Assembly (NCBI RefSeq): GCF_026968045.1
Contig: NZ_JAPVBQ010000004.1
Coordinates: 124,001-188,000 of the forward strand
DNA length: 64,000 nt
Direction: 5' to 3'
Source of the DNA: Modestobacter sp. VKM Ac-2977
Lineage (GTDB): Bacteria > Actinomycetota > Actinomycetes > Mycobacteriales > Geodermatophilaceae
Every line of letters begins with the position of its first letter. Within the stretch, counting starts at the first letter, position 1. Under the pieces are notes generated by a model. It ran no database searches, was not told the DNA's origin, and was given only the letters and a program-made list of their open reading frames with translations. Below, piece by piece: positions 30,434 to 40,279 of this stretch. A program made the translations under genes and the position numbers.

Positions 30434-31396
30434 CTACTTGCGAGCGCTGATCTGCTCGGTGGCCGCCGGGACGACGGTGAACAGGTCGCCCACCACGCCG
30501 AAGTCGGCCAGCTCGAAGATCGGCGCCTCGGGGTCCTTGTTGACCGCGACGATGGTCTTCGAGGTCTGCATGCCGGCCCGGTGCTGGATCGCCCCGGAGA
30601 TGCCCACCGCGATGTACAGCTGCGGCGACACCGTCTTGCCGGTCTGCCCGACCTGGAAGGAGTGCGGGTAGAAGCCGGAGTCGACGGCGGCGCGGGAGGC
30701 ACCGACGGCGCCACCGAGGGAGTCGGCCAGCCCCTCGATCACCGAGAAGTTCTCCGCGCTCGCCACCCCGCGACCGCCGGAGACGACGATCGCGGCCTCG
30801 GTCAGCTCCGGCCGGTTGGACTTCTGCTCCACGACCCGGTCGAGCACCCGGGTCTGCTTGGCGGCCTCGGAGACGGCGACCTGCACCGTCTCCTCGGTGC
30901 CTGCGGCCGGGGCCGGCTCGGGGGTGACCGAGTTGCCGCGCAGGGTGTAGATCGGGGTGCCGACCGTGACCTGTGAGTGCACGATCGTCGCCCCGGCGAA
31001 CGCCACCTGGGTGGCGGTGCCGTCGGCGGCGATCTCGGTGACGTCGGTCAGGAAGCCGCTGCCGGTCTTGATGGCCAGCCGGCCGGCGATCTCCTTGCCC
31101 TCCGGGGTGGACGGGATGACGACCGCGGCCGGGGACTTCTCCGCGACCAGCTGTGCCAGCACCTCGGCCTTGGGGGCCACCAGGTAGGCGTCGACGTCGT
31201 CGGACTCGGCGACGTAGACCTTCGCCGCGCCGTACTCGGCCAGCACGTCCTTGATGCCCGCAGCGGTGCCGGGGGCACCGATGACGACGGCGGCGGGCTC
31301 ACCGAGCGCACGAGCGGCGGTCAGCGCCTCCAGCGTCGACTTGCGGGGCCCACCGGCGGCGGGGTTGAGCTCGGCAAGGACCAGGACCTCTGCCAT
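30434..31396 (-). CDS. etfA: Electron transfer flavoprotein alpha subunit
   Basis: With EtfB, carries electrons from acyl-CoA dehydrogenases to the respiratory chain; this subunit holds most of the FAD. 320 residues. N-terminal domain [15 protein letters not shown]; the C-terminal FAD domain has [60 protein letters not shown] and [19 protein letters not shown], all family signatures. It follows etfB by 46 nt and ends in a hairpin region. Confidence 0.97.
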   Translation of the reverse strand: MAEVLVLAELNPAAGGPRKSTLEALTAARALGEPAAVVIGAPGTAAGIKDVLAEYGAAKVYVAESDDVDAYLVAPKAEVLAQLVAEKSPAAVVIPSTPEGKEIAGRLAIKTGSGFLTDVTEIAADGTATQVAFAGATIVHSQVTVGTPIYTLRGNSVTPEPAPAAGTEETVQVAVSEAAKQTRVLDRVVEQKSNRPELTEAAIVVSGGRGVASAENFSVIEGLADSLGGAVGASRAAVDSGFYPHSFQVGQTGKTVSPQLYIAVGISGAIQHRAGMQTSKTIVAVNKDPEAPIFELADFGVVGDLFTVVPAATEQISARK

Positions 31397-31442
31397 GTCT
31401 GTTCTCTCCTCAGCTCTGAGTCTTCAGCACGGTCGCAGCCGG

Positions 31443-32222
31443 TCAGACGATCTTCTGGGCGGCCAGGTAGCCGACCAGCTTGTCGGCACCGTCGCCCTCG
31501 TCGGCGACCTTCACGCCCTCGCCCTTGGGCGGGCGGCCGGCGAAGTCGACGACCTTGCTGGTGGCGGTGGCCAGGCCCACGGTCGACGCGTCGATGCCCA
31601 GGTCGGCGAGGGTCTTGGTCTCCACCGGCTTCTTCTTGGCGGCCATGATCCCCTTGAAGGAGGGGTAGCGCGGCTCGTTGATCGTGTCCCAGGTGGAGAC
31701 GATCGCCGGCAGCGGCGCCTCGACCTCCCAGTAGCCGCCGTCGGTCTGCCGCTCGATCTTGGCCATCGAGCCCTCGATCGTGAGCTTGCGGGCGCCGGAC
31801 AGCTGCGGGATGCCCAGCCGCTCCGACAGCAGCGCCGGCATCACCGAGACCTGACCGTCGGTGGACTCGGCGCCGCACAGCACCAGGTCGTACTCCAGCT
31901 GCGACAGCGCGGCGGCGATGACGGCGCTGGTCTGCACGGCGCAGGAGCCGTGGATCGCCGGGTCGCTGACGTGCACGGCCTTGTCCGCGCCCATCGACAG
32001 GGCCTTGCGGATGGCGTCGGTGGCGGTGTCGGGGCCGACGGTCAGCACCGTGACCTCACCGCCCTGCGCCTCCTTGACGGTGAGCGCCTCCTCGATGGCG
32101 TACTCGTCCATCTCGTTGATCACGTTGTCGGCGGTGGCCCGCGCGACGGTGTTGTCCGACGGGTCCAGCTTCCGCTCGCTGCCGGAGTCGGGGACCTGCT
32201 TGACTAGAACGACGATGTTCAT
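31443..32222 (-). CDS. etfB: Electron transfer flavoprotein beta subunit
   Basis: AMP-binding partner of EtfA. 259 residues. Opens MNIVVLVKQVPDSGSERKLD; NEMDEYAIEEAL and LCGAESTDGQVSVMPALL are typical. The C-terminal arm with AAKKKPVETKTLADLG docks on acyl-CoA dehydrogenases. GGAGG precedes the ATG at 32222 at a long spacing. First gene of the etfBA operon; an imperfect palindrome about 70 nt upstream shares its core with one before ccr. Confidence 0.97.
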   Translation of the reverse strand: MNIVVLVKQVPDSGSERKLDPSDNTVARATADNVINEMDEYAIEEALTVKEAQGGEVTVLTVGPDTATDAIRKALSMGADKAVHVSDPAIHGSCAVQTSAVIAAALSQLEYDLVLCGAESTDGQVSVMPALLSERLGIPQLSGARKLTIEGSMAKIERQTDGGYWEVEAPLPAIVSTWDTINEPRYPSFKGIMAAKKKPVETKTLADLGIDASTVGLATATSKVVDFAGRPPKGEGVKVADEGDGADKLVGYLAAQKIV

Positions 32223-32289
32223 CGTCAGACCAACCTCCGCGGTGGTTCGGGTGGGCGCGGGCGAAGCCCGCCTCGTGCCGATCATCGAG

Positions 32290-32305
32290 GCTACTTGCGG
32301 GTAAC
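32290..32305. promoter_or_regulatory. Candidate operator before etfB
   Basis: GCTACTTGCGGGTAAC is an imperfect palindrome whose core TACTTGCGGGTA (32292-32303) fits TACTNGCNNGTA, shared with the perfect palindrome before ccr at 62482-62493. Its size and symmetry are typical of TetR-family regulators of acyl-CoA metabolism (inference). Confidence 0.45.
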
Positions 32306-32338
32306 ACCCGGCGGGGAGGGCGGGGTTGAGTGACCGGC

Positions 32339-33448
32339 TCACCCGGCGGCTGTCCACTCCCCCGTGCGGGCGAAGTGCTCGAGGACGGCGGTGTGCGGTG
32401 CCAGGTCCAGCCCCTGCGCCGTGACCCAGGCGTCGTCGTAGTAGGTGCAGGCGTAGCGCTCCCCGCCGTCGCACAACAGCGTGACCACGCTGCCGGTGCG
32501 GCCGGCGGCGAGCATCTCGGCGATGAGCCCGAACGCGCCCCACAGGTTGGTGCCGGTCGACCCGCCGGCCCGGCGCCCGGCGACCCGCTCCAGGTGCCGC
32601 ATGGCCGCCAGCGAGGCGGCGTCGGGCACGCAGACCATCCGGTCGACGATGGTCGGGACGAACGAGGGCTCCACCCGGGGCCGGCCGATGCCCTCGATCC
32701 GCGAGCCCCGCCCGGTGGTGGCCGGGTCGGCGTCCCGCCAGCCGGGGAAGAACGCCGAGCCCTCCGGGTCGACGACGGCGAGCCGGGTGGGCAGCCGGCG
32801 GTACCGGACGTACCGGCCGATCGTGGCGCTGGTGCCGCCGGTGCCGGCGCCGACGACGACCCACTCCGGGACCGGGTGCCGCTCCCGGCTCAGCTGCTCG
32901 AAGACCGACTCGGCGATGTTGTTGTTCCCGCGCCAGTCGGTGGCCCGCTCGGCGTTGGTGAACTGGTCGAGGTAGTGCCCGCCGGTCTCCGCGGCGATCC
33001 GCCGGGCCTCGTCGTAGACCGTGCCGGCGTCGGCCACCAGGTGGCAGCGGCCTCCGTGGAACTCGATCAGGGCGATCTTCTCGGCGCTGGTCGTCGCCGG
33101 CATCACCGCGACGAACGGCAGGCCGAGCATCCGGGCGAAGTAGGCCTCGCTGACCGCCGTCGACCCGCTGGAGGCCTCCACCACGGTGCTGCCCTCGTGC
33201 AGCTGCCCCGAGCACAGTGCGTAGAGGAACAGCGAGCGCGCCAGCCGGTGCTTGAGGCTGCCGGTGGGGTGCGTCGACTCGTCCTTCAGGTACAGGTCGA
33301 TGCCCCACTCGGGCGGCAGCGGGTAGACCAGCAGGTGGGTGTCGGCGGACCGGTGTGCGTCGGCCTCGACCAGCGCGACGGCCCGCTCCACCCACGCCCG
33401 CCCGCCCGGGTCGGAGCGGTCGACGTCGGTGGGGCGCGGAGCGGTCAC
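32339..33448 (-). CDS. PLP-dependent cysteine synthase/desulfhydrase family protein (Cds1-like)
   Basis: 369 residues, fold type II PLP enzyme. The PLP Lys sits in [20 protein letters not shown] (Ser-Leu-Lys), the substrate loop in [15 protein letters not shown], the phosphate-binding Gly loop in [14 protein letters not shown], and the tail has [13 protein letters not shown]. The longer spacing and [14 protein letters not shown] resemble Cds1 of M. tuberculosis, an L-cysteine desulfhydrase, more than CysK. It may release sulfide, pyruvate and ammonia from cysteine; a synthase role is the alternative. GTG 33448 was chosen; upstream context matches that of glgX almost base for base. Confidence 0.82.
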   Translation of the reverse strand: MTAPRPTDVDRSDPGGRAWVERAVALVEADAHRSADTHLLVYPLPPEWGIDLYLKDESTHPTGSLKHRLARSLFLYALCSGQLHEGSTVVEASSGSTAVSEAYFARMLGLPFVAVMPATTSAEKIALIEFHGGRCHLVADAGTVYDEARRIAAETGGHYLDQFTNAERATDWRGNNNIAESVFEQLSRERHPVPEWVVVGAGTGGTSATIGRYVRYRRLPTRLAVVDPEGSAFFPGWRDADPATTGRGSRIEGIGRPRVEPSFVPTIVDRMVCVPDAASLAAMRHLERVAGRRAGGSTGTNLWGAFGLIAEMLAAGRTGSVVTLLCDGGERYACTYYDDAWVTAQGLDLAPHTAVLEHFARTGEWTAAG

Positions 33449-33497
33449 CCCGGCATGATGCCCGGTCGGCACGCCTGTCGGCCGCACGCCCGGGCGC

Positions 33498-33911
33498 TCA
33501 ACCCGGGAGCAGGCCGGGCAGCCAGGCGACCTCCCAGCGGGTGCCGTCGGGGTCGGCGACGTAGCCGCTGCGCCCACCCCACTCCCGGTCGACCGGAGCG
33601 GTGACCACCCGCGCGCCCGCCATCGCGGCTGCGGCGTGCACCTGGTCGACGTCACCGCGCGCGGCGACGTTCACCGCCAAGGTGATCCCGTTCCACGTCC
33701 CCGGGGCCGGCAGGTCCGCGTCCGGAGCTGCTTCCGAGGCCAGCCGGTCGAGCGGGAAGAGCGCCAGGCGGGTGGTACCGACGTCGAACTGAGCGAAGTC
33801 GTCGCTCCCCCCAGGCCGCTCCTGCCAGCCCCACCCTGCGTAGAAGGCGCGCGACCGGGCCGCGTCCCGGACGCCGATGGTGACGAACGAGAGCCGCTGA
33901 GGGACGCTCAC
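33498..33911 (-). CDS. VOC (glyoxalase/dioxygenase-fold) family protein
   Basis: 137 residues, two beta-alpha-beta-beta-beta modules. Opens [20 protein letters not shown] and ends [16 protein letters not shown], the usual first and last strands. Metal-ligand positions are only partly conserved, so a catalytic role is unsure. GTG 33911 overlaps the enoyl-CoA hydratase stop by 4 nt (GTGA), so the two are coupled. Substrate unknown. Confidence 0.85.
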   Translation of the reverse strand: MSVPQRLSFVTIGVRDAARSRAFYAGWGWQERPGGSDDFAQFDVGTTRLALFPLDRLASEAAPDADLPAPGTWNGITLAVNVAARGDVDQVHAAAAMAGARVVTAPVDREWGGRSGYVADPDGTRWEVAWLPGLLPG

Positions 33912-34693
33912 CGGCCGGTGAAGGTCGCCTTGCCCGGGCCGCTCTCCAGGAACGAGCGCATCCCGGTCGCCTGGTCCTCGGTGTCGAACAGCTCGGCGAA
34001 CAGCCGGCTCTCCAGCTCCAGCCCGGCCGTCAGGCTGCCGTCCAGGCCCTCGTCGATGGCCCGCTTCGCGGCGGCCAGCGCCAGCGGCGGACCGGCGGCG
34101 AACTTGCGGGCCATCGCCACGGCGGTCGCGTAGACCTCGTCGTCGGGCACGACGGCGTCGGCCAGCCCCATCTCCAGCGCCTCCTCGGCGCCCACGTGCC
34201 GGCCGGTGAACACCAGGTCCTTGGCCTTGGCCGGGCCGACCAGTCGGGCCAGCCGCTGGGTGCCGCCGGCGCCCGGGATCACCCCCAGCTGGATCTCCGG
34301 CTGCCCCACCTTCGCGTCGCGGCCCATGATCCGGAAGTCGGCGCACAGCGCCAGCTCGTAGCCGCCACCGAGGGCGTAGCCGGTGATCGCGGCGATCACC
34401 GGCTTCGGGATGTGGGCGACCGTGGTGAACGAGGCGGTCAGCTCCCGGCCCCAGGCGACCATGCTCGCCCCGGTCAGCTGGGACATCGCCTTGATGTCGG
34501 CCCCAGCGGCGAACACCCGCTCCCCGCCGTAGAGGACGACGGCCCGCACCTCGGGGTCCTTGCCGGCCTCCAGTGCCGCGGCCCGCACCTCCCAGTGCAG
34601 CTGCTCGTCGATGGCGTTCATCTTCGGCCGGTCGAGCCGGATGGTGCCGACGCCGTCCTCGACCTGGAGGGTGACGAACTCGGGCGCTGCCAT
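33908..34693 (-). CDS. Enoyl-CoA hydratase/isomerase (crotonase family)
   Basis: Hydrates trans-2-enoyl-CoA in fatty acid or amino acid degradation. 261 residues, standard size. Oxyanion-hole segments: ERVFAAGADIKAMSQL and ITGYALGGGYELALCADF. The two catalytic glutamates of true hydratases fit in GGYELALC and GQPEIQLGVIPGAGGTQRLA. C-terminal helices follow. ATG 34693 is preceded by GGAGG at 7 nt. Close to mycobacterial EchA8 in motif pattern; the substrate chain length cannot be read. Confidence 0.92.
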   Translation of the reverse strand: MAAPEFVTLQVEDGVGTIRLDRPKMNAIDEQLHWEVRAAALEAGKDPEVRAVVLYGGERVFAAGADIKAMSQLTGASMVAWGRELTASFTTVAHIPKPVIAAITGYALGGGYELALCADFRIMGRDAKVGQPEIQLGVIPGAGGTQRLARLVGPAKAKDLVFTGRHVGAEEALEMGLADAVVPDDEVYATAVAMARKFAAGPPLALAAAKRAIDEGLDGSLTAGLELESRLFAELFDTEDQATGMRSFLESGPGKATFTGR

Positions 34694-34748
34694 GCGGGCC
34701 TCCGTGTGCTGCGGGACGTCGGTGTCCGGGGTCGGTGGTGGTCCGACC

Positions 34749-35549
34749 CTAAGCCGCGCGACGGGCGCTGAAGCGGCCGCCGGTGCGCTCGACCTCCAGG
34801 GCCAGCCCGAACGCGTCCGACAGCAGCGGGGCGGTGAGCACGTCGTCCACCGGGCCGGAGCCGACCACCTCACCACCGCGCAGCAGCAGCGCGTGGGTGT
34901 ACCCCGGCGGGATCTCCTCGACGTGGTGGGTGACCAGCACCTGCGCGGGCGCGTTCGGGTCGCGGGCCAGGTCCGACAGTCGGGTGACCAGGTCCTCGCG
35001 GCCGCCCAGGTCCAGCCCGGCACCGGGCTCGTCGAGCAGCAGCAGCTCGGGGTCGGTCATCAGCGCGCGGGCGATCTGGGTGCGCTTGCGCTCCCCCTCC
35101 GACAGCGTGCCGAAGGGGCGGTGCGCCATCCGCGCCACACCCCACTGCTGCATGAGCAGCGCCGCGCGGGTCAGGTCGTGCACGTCGTAGCGCTCCCGCC
35201 AGCGGCCGACGACGGCGTACCCGGCGCTCACCACGACGTCACCGACCCGCTCGCCCGGGTCGATCCGCTGCGCCAGCGCCGCACTGGTCAGCCCGATCCG
35301 CGGCCGCAGCTCGAAGACGTCGACCGCGCCGAGGGTCTCGCCGAGGATCCCCACCTCCCCGCGGGTGGGGTGCAGCTGCGCGCCGACCAGCTGCAGCAGC
35401 GTCGTCTTCCCCGCCCCGTTGGGGCCCAGCAGCACCCAGCGCTCGTCGGGCCGGACGGTCCAGTCGACCGCGCGCAACAGGTGCGCCTGGCCCCGGACGA
35501 CGTCCACTCCGCGGATCTCGACGACCGGCTCAGTCCACACACCTGCCAT
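34749..35549 (-). CDS. ABC transporter ATP-binding protein
   Basis: 266-residue stand-alone ATPase. Walker A LLGPNGAGKTTLLQL at about 38-52, signature FGTLSEGERKRTQIARAL, Walker B PELLLLDEPGAGLDL, and H-loop VLVTHHVEEIPPGYTHALLL. The Glu-Glu-Ile-Pro-Pro after the H-loop is typical of the ModF/YlmA-like soluble group. No permease gene is next to it, so it may act with a distant partner or in a non-transport role. ATG 35549 (MAGVWTEP) is the most likely start. Divergent from glgX. Confidence 0.88.
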   Translation of the reverse strand: MAGVWTEPVVEIRGVDVVRGQAHLLRAVDWTVRPDERWVLLGPNGAGKTTLLQLVGAQLHPTRGEVGILGETLGAVDVFELRPRIGLTSAALAQRIDPGERVGDVVVSAGYAVVGRWRERYDVHDLTRAALLMQQWGVARMAHRPFGTLSEGERKRTQIARALMTDPELLLLDEPGAGLDLGGREDLVTRLSDLARDPNAPAQVLVTHHVEEIPPGYTHALLLRGGEVVGSGPVDDVLTAPLLSDAFGLALEVERTGGRFSARRAA

Positions 35550-35612
35550 CCAACCAACCCGCCGCGCGTCGTGGTCACCGGGTGCGGGCCCGTCGTCGGG
35601 CACGATGCCGGG

Positions 35613-37781
<2,169 letters not shown>

Positions 37782-37788
37782 CCCCTGG

Positions 37789-38616
37789 TCAGGTCGCCTC
37801 GGGCATGCCGGCCGCCACTGCGGTGGCCAACGCGTCCCGGGGCGGGTGCGGCAGCAGGTCGGGCAGGTCGCTGCGGGTGTCGGCGAGCAGCCCGGCGGCC
37901 ACCGTCGAGTAGATCGACATCAGCATCGCCGGCTGGAAGGGCAGCAGGTCCTGCCCGGCCAGCGCCGTCCGCTGCGCTCCCAGCGTGACCGGCCGGTGCT
38001 CCGCCCCCCAGGCCCGGGCCAGCTGCGCTGCGGTGAACGCCGTGGTGCCGGCCAGCTCGTAGACCCGGCCGACGTGGACCGAGGGGTCGGCCGCGACGTC
38101 AGCCGCCACCCGGACGGCGACGTCGGCCAGGTCCTGCCGCGCCACCGCGGCGAGCGCACCCGAGCCGAACGGGGCGGCCACCACCCCCTCCTGCGGGGCG
38201 GCCAGCTGCCCGAACAGCTCGGCGTAGAGGCCGTTGCGCAGCACGGTCCAGCGCAACCCGCTGGACGCCAGCCGCCGCTCGGTCCAGCGGTGGGCCAGGG
38301 CGAACCCGAGGTGGTCCCCGGCCCCGGTCAGGCTGGTGTAGACCACGTGCCCGACCCCCTGCTCCTCGGCGGCGGTCAGCACCCGGTCGTGCCGGGTGAG
38401 GACGACGTCGTCCTCGGCGTAGCCCGCCGACACGAGCACCAGGACGTCGACCCCGGCGAGGTCCAGCGTCGCCGGGTCGTCCAGGTCGAGGAGCCGGCCG
38501 GCGGGTCCGAACGCGCCGGGGGTGCGGCTGCCCGCGTACGCCGGGAGCCCGGCAGCGACCAGGCCGGTGTGGACGCGTGAGCCGAGCTGACCGGACGCGC
38601 CGGTGACGAGCAGCAT
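37789..38616 (-). CDS. NmrA-like NAD(P)-binding SDR (quinone oxidoreductase-2 like)
   Basis: 275-residue atypical short-chain dehydrogenase. The N-terminal dinucleotide motif MLLVTGASGQLGSRV is intact; the mid-part VVYTSLTGAGDHLGFALAHR and TVLRNGLYAELFG resembles QorB/YtfG-type NADPH:quinone oxidoreductases, which lack the classic YxxxK pair. GAGGAAGAAG precedes the ATG. Divergent from an HxlR regulator across 83 bp, the same arrangement as QorR-qorB in Corynebacterium and ytfG-ytfH in enterobacteria (family knowledge), so it is probably repressed by it. Confidence 0.86.
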   Translation of the reverse strand: MLLVTGASGQLGSRVHTGLVAAGLPAYAGSRTPGAFGPAGRLLDLDDPATLDLAGVDVLVLVSAGYAEDDVVLTRHDRVLTAAEEQGVGHVVYTSLTGAGDHLGFALAHRWTERRLASSGLRWTVLRNGLYAELFGQLAAPQEGVVAAPFGSGALAAVARQDLADVAVRVAADVAADPSVHVGRVYELAGTTAFTAAQLARAWGAEHRPVTLGAQRTALAGQDLLPFQPAMLMSIYSTVAAGLLADTRSDLPDLLPHPPRDALATAVAAGMPEAT

Positions 38617-38638
38617 GGGAGCTTCTTCCTCGAGGGGG

Positions 38639-38664
38639 GACGATGCACGACTGGCGTGATCGTC
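38639..38664. promoter_or_regulatory. Possible HxlR operator in divergent gap
   Basis: Inverted repeat GACGAT (38639-38644) with ATCGTC (38659-38664), 14-bp spacer, midway between the two divergent genes. Confidence 0.35.
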
Positions 38665-38699
38665 GACGGCCCACCGGGGCCGGACAAGGAGGCACTTCC

Positions 38700-39113
38700 A
38701 TGTCAGCAGGGCACACCGGGGGAACCGACCTGCTCGACCCCTGTGGATCTCCCACCCACCCGGACTGCGGCATCCGCGACGTCCTGGACCGGGTCGGCGA
38801 CACCTGGTCGGTGCTGGTCATCGCCGAGCTCTCCGCCGGCACCCGGCGCTTCGGCGAACTGCAGCGGGCGGTCGTGGGCGTCTCCCAGCGGATGCTCACC
38901 CTGACCGTGCGGCGGCTGGAGCGCGACGGGCTGGTGACCCGGACCGTCTACCCCACGGTGCCCGCCACGGTCACCTACGAGCTGACCCAGCGCGGCCGCG
39001 AGCTCAGCAGCCTGGTCCGGTTGCTCGCGGACTGGTCGGCGAGCAACCGCGCGGCGATCACCCGGTCACGGGCGGAGTGGGACGCGGACAACCCGGGGTC
39101 CGGCGTGCGCTGA
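38700..39113 (+). CDS. HxlR-family transcriptional regulator
   Basis: 137-residue winged helix-turn-helix repressor/activator. RDVLDRVGDTWSVLVIAEL, RRFGELQRAVVGVSQRMLT and the wing TRTVYPTVPATVTYELT are hallmarks. Two N-terminal cysteines (LLDPCGS and HPDCGIRD) frame the start of the first helix; in this family a single Cys near this point senses disulfide or electrophile stress (established for QorR and HypR). ATG 38700 has AAGGAGG at 6 nt. Divergent partner of the NmrA-like gene. Confidence 0.93.
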   Translation: MSAGHTGGTDLLDPCGSPTHPDCGIRDVLDRVGDTWSVLVIAELSAGTRRFGELQRAVVGVSQRMLTLTVRRLERDGLVTRTVYPTVPATVTYELTQRGRELSSLVRLLADWSASNRAAITRSRAEWDADNPGSGVR

Positions 39114-39126
39114 CGGGTGCGTCCCG

Positions 39127-39153
39127 GCGAGGCCCCCGCACAGGGGGCCTCGC
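39127..39153. terminator. Bidirectional terminator, 11-bp perfect stem
   Basis: GCGAGGCCCCC (39127-39137) with GGGGGCCTCGC (39143-39153), loop GCACA, between the convergent HxlR and FHA genes. Confidence 0.8.
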
Positions 39154-39154
39154 A

Positions 39155-40123
39155 TCACTCCGCGGCCTGCTCGAAGGTGATGACGGTCCAGCCGAGCAGC
39201 AGCCGGTCGCCGTCGGCCAGCGGGTGCGGCACGCCGGGCTCCAGCTGGGTCCACTCGGTGGCCTCCGGGCCGGCGACGTGGGTGCCGTTGAGCGAGCCCA
39301 GGTCGGTCAGGGAGACCTCCCGCCCGGCGCGCTGGATGGCAGCGTGGGCCGAGGAGAGCACGTTCTGGGTGTCGGCGATCGGCACCGGACGGGCGTTGCC
39401 GGTGGTCACCAGGTCGTGGCCGTCGGGACGACGACCGAGGACCAGGTCCTCGTCGACGTTGACGACGAGGCCGTCGTCAAAGCGCAGCACCGGCGCGGCC
39501 GGGGGCTCGGGCCGCCAGAAGGCGGTCTGCTCCCCGCCCTGACCGACCGGCTGACTGGCGATCCGACCCGAGTTGCCGAAGCCGGCGTCGGAGCCGGCGG
39601 TGAAGGACTCACCGGTGGGCAGCGAGGTGGCCGGCGGGACGGCGACCGACGGCGATGCGGGCGCCGCGAGCTGCAGCAGGGCACCGGATCCGGGCACGGT
39701 CCCCTCGACGAGGTCGAGCGCGACACCCGGGGGCATGGCCGCGGCGGGCTGGCCCGGGCCGACGTAGAGGGTCTGCCCGAGCGCGAACCCGGAGGCCAGC
39801 GTGCAGCCGTCGACCGCCGAGCCGGAGACCGGGACGCCGTCCACGGCCGGCTGGCCCTTGCCCGACCAGAGCGCGACGCCGGCCCCGGTACCGCCGGAGG
39901 TGTCGGCGAGCACGAGGGCGAAGGACGCCGGCCCGTCGGCGAGCCGGGACACCTGACCGGCGACGGCGCCGAGCACGCGCTCGGCCCCGGGGCCGGAGAC
40001 CCCCAGACAGGCGTGCAGGGCTGCCACCAGCGCCGGTGACCCGGGGGCATCGACCCACAGCAGACCACCGCCACGGCGGGCGACGACAGAGTCTCCGGGG
40101 AGGACCTCACAGCGGTCGGGCAT
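39155..40123 (-). CDS. FHA-domain protein
   Basis: 322 residues. The C-terminal forkhead-associated domain (about 220-318) has LVLGRRPDGHD, SSAHAAIQRAG and LTDLGSLNGTHVAG, the strands that bind phosphothreonine. The N-terminal half resembles a degenerate beta-rich domain (SRLADGPASFALVLADTSGG) of unknown type, joined by a Pro/Gly/Ala-rich linker. Probably reads phosphorylation by a Ser/Thr kinase encoded elsewhere, possibly linked to secretion or cell-wall control; unproven. ATG 40123 lies 7 nt after TAGGCT. It is followed by a bidirectional terminator. Confidence 0.85.
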   Translation of the reverse strand: MPDRCEVLPGDSVVARRGGGLLWVDAPGSPALVAALHACLGVSGPGAERVLGAVAGQVSRLADGPASFALVLADTSGGTGAGVALWSGKGQPAVDGVPVSGSAVDGCTLASGFALGQTLYVGPGQPAAAMPPGVALDLVEGTVPGSGALLQLAAPASPSVAVPPATSLPTGESFTAGSDAGFGNSGRIASQPVGQGGEQTAFWRPEPPAAPVLRFDDGLVVNVDEDLVLGRRPDGHDLVTTGNARPVPIADTQNVLSSAHAAIQRAGREVSLTDLGSLNGTHVAGPEATEWTQLEPGVPHPLADGDRLLLGWTVITFEQAAE

Positions 40124-40130
40124 GACGGCC

Positions 40131-40136
40131 AGCCTA
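40131..40136 (-). promoter_or_regulatory. -10 box of FHA gene, leaderless type
   Basis: TAGGCT on the minus strand, 7 nt before the ATG at 40123. Confidence 0.45.
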
Positions 40137-40279
40137 ATGACCGCGTGGGGATCCCGTGCCCCGCGGGCGCGTGGCTCGCCGGGACGTCGGTCCATTGCGC
40201 ACGACCTGCCCCAGCCGTCACACCCGTCGCACCCGTGTGGACACCGACCGGGGTCAGGTGACCACCGAGCGCGGCTCGC

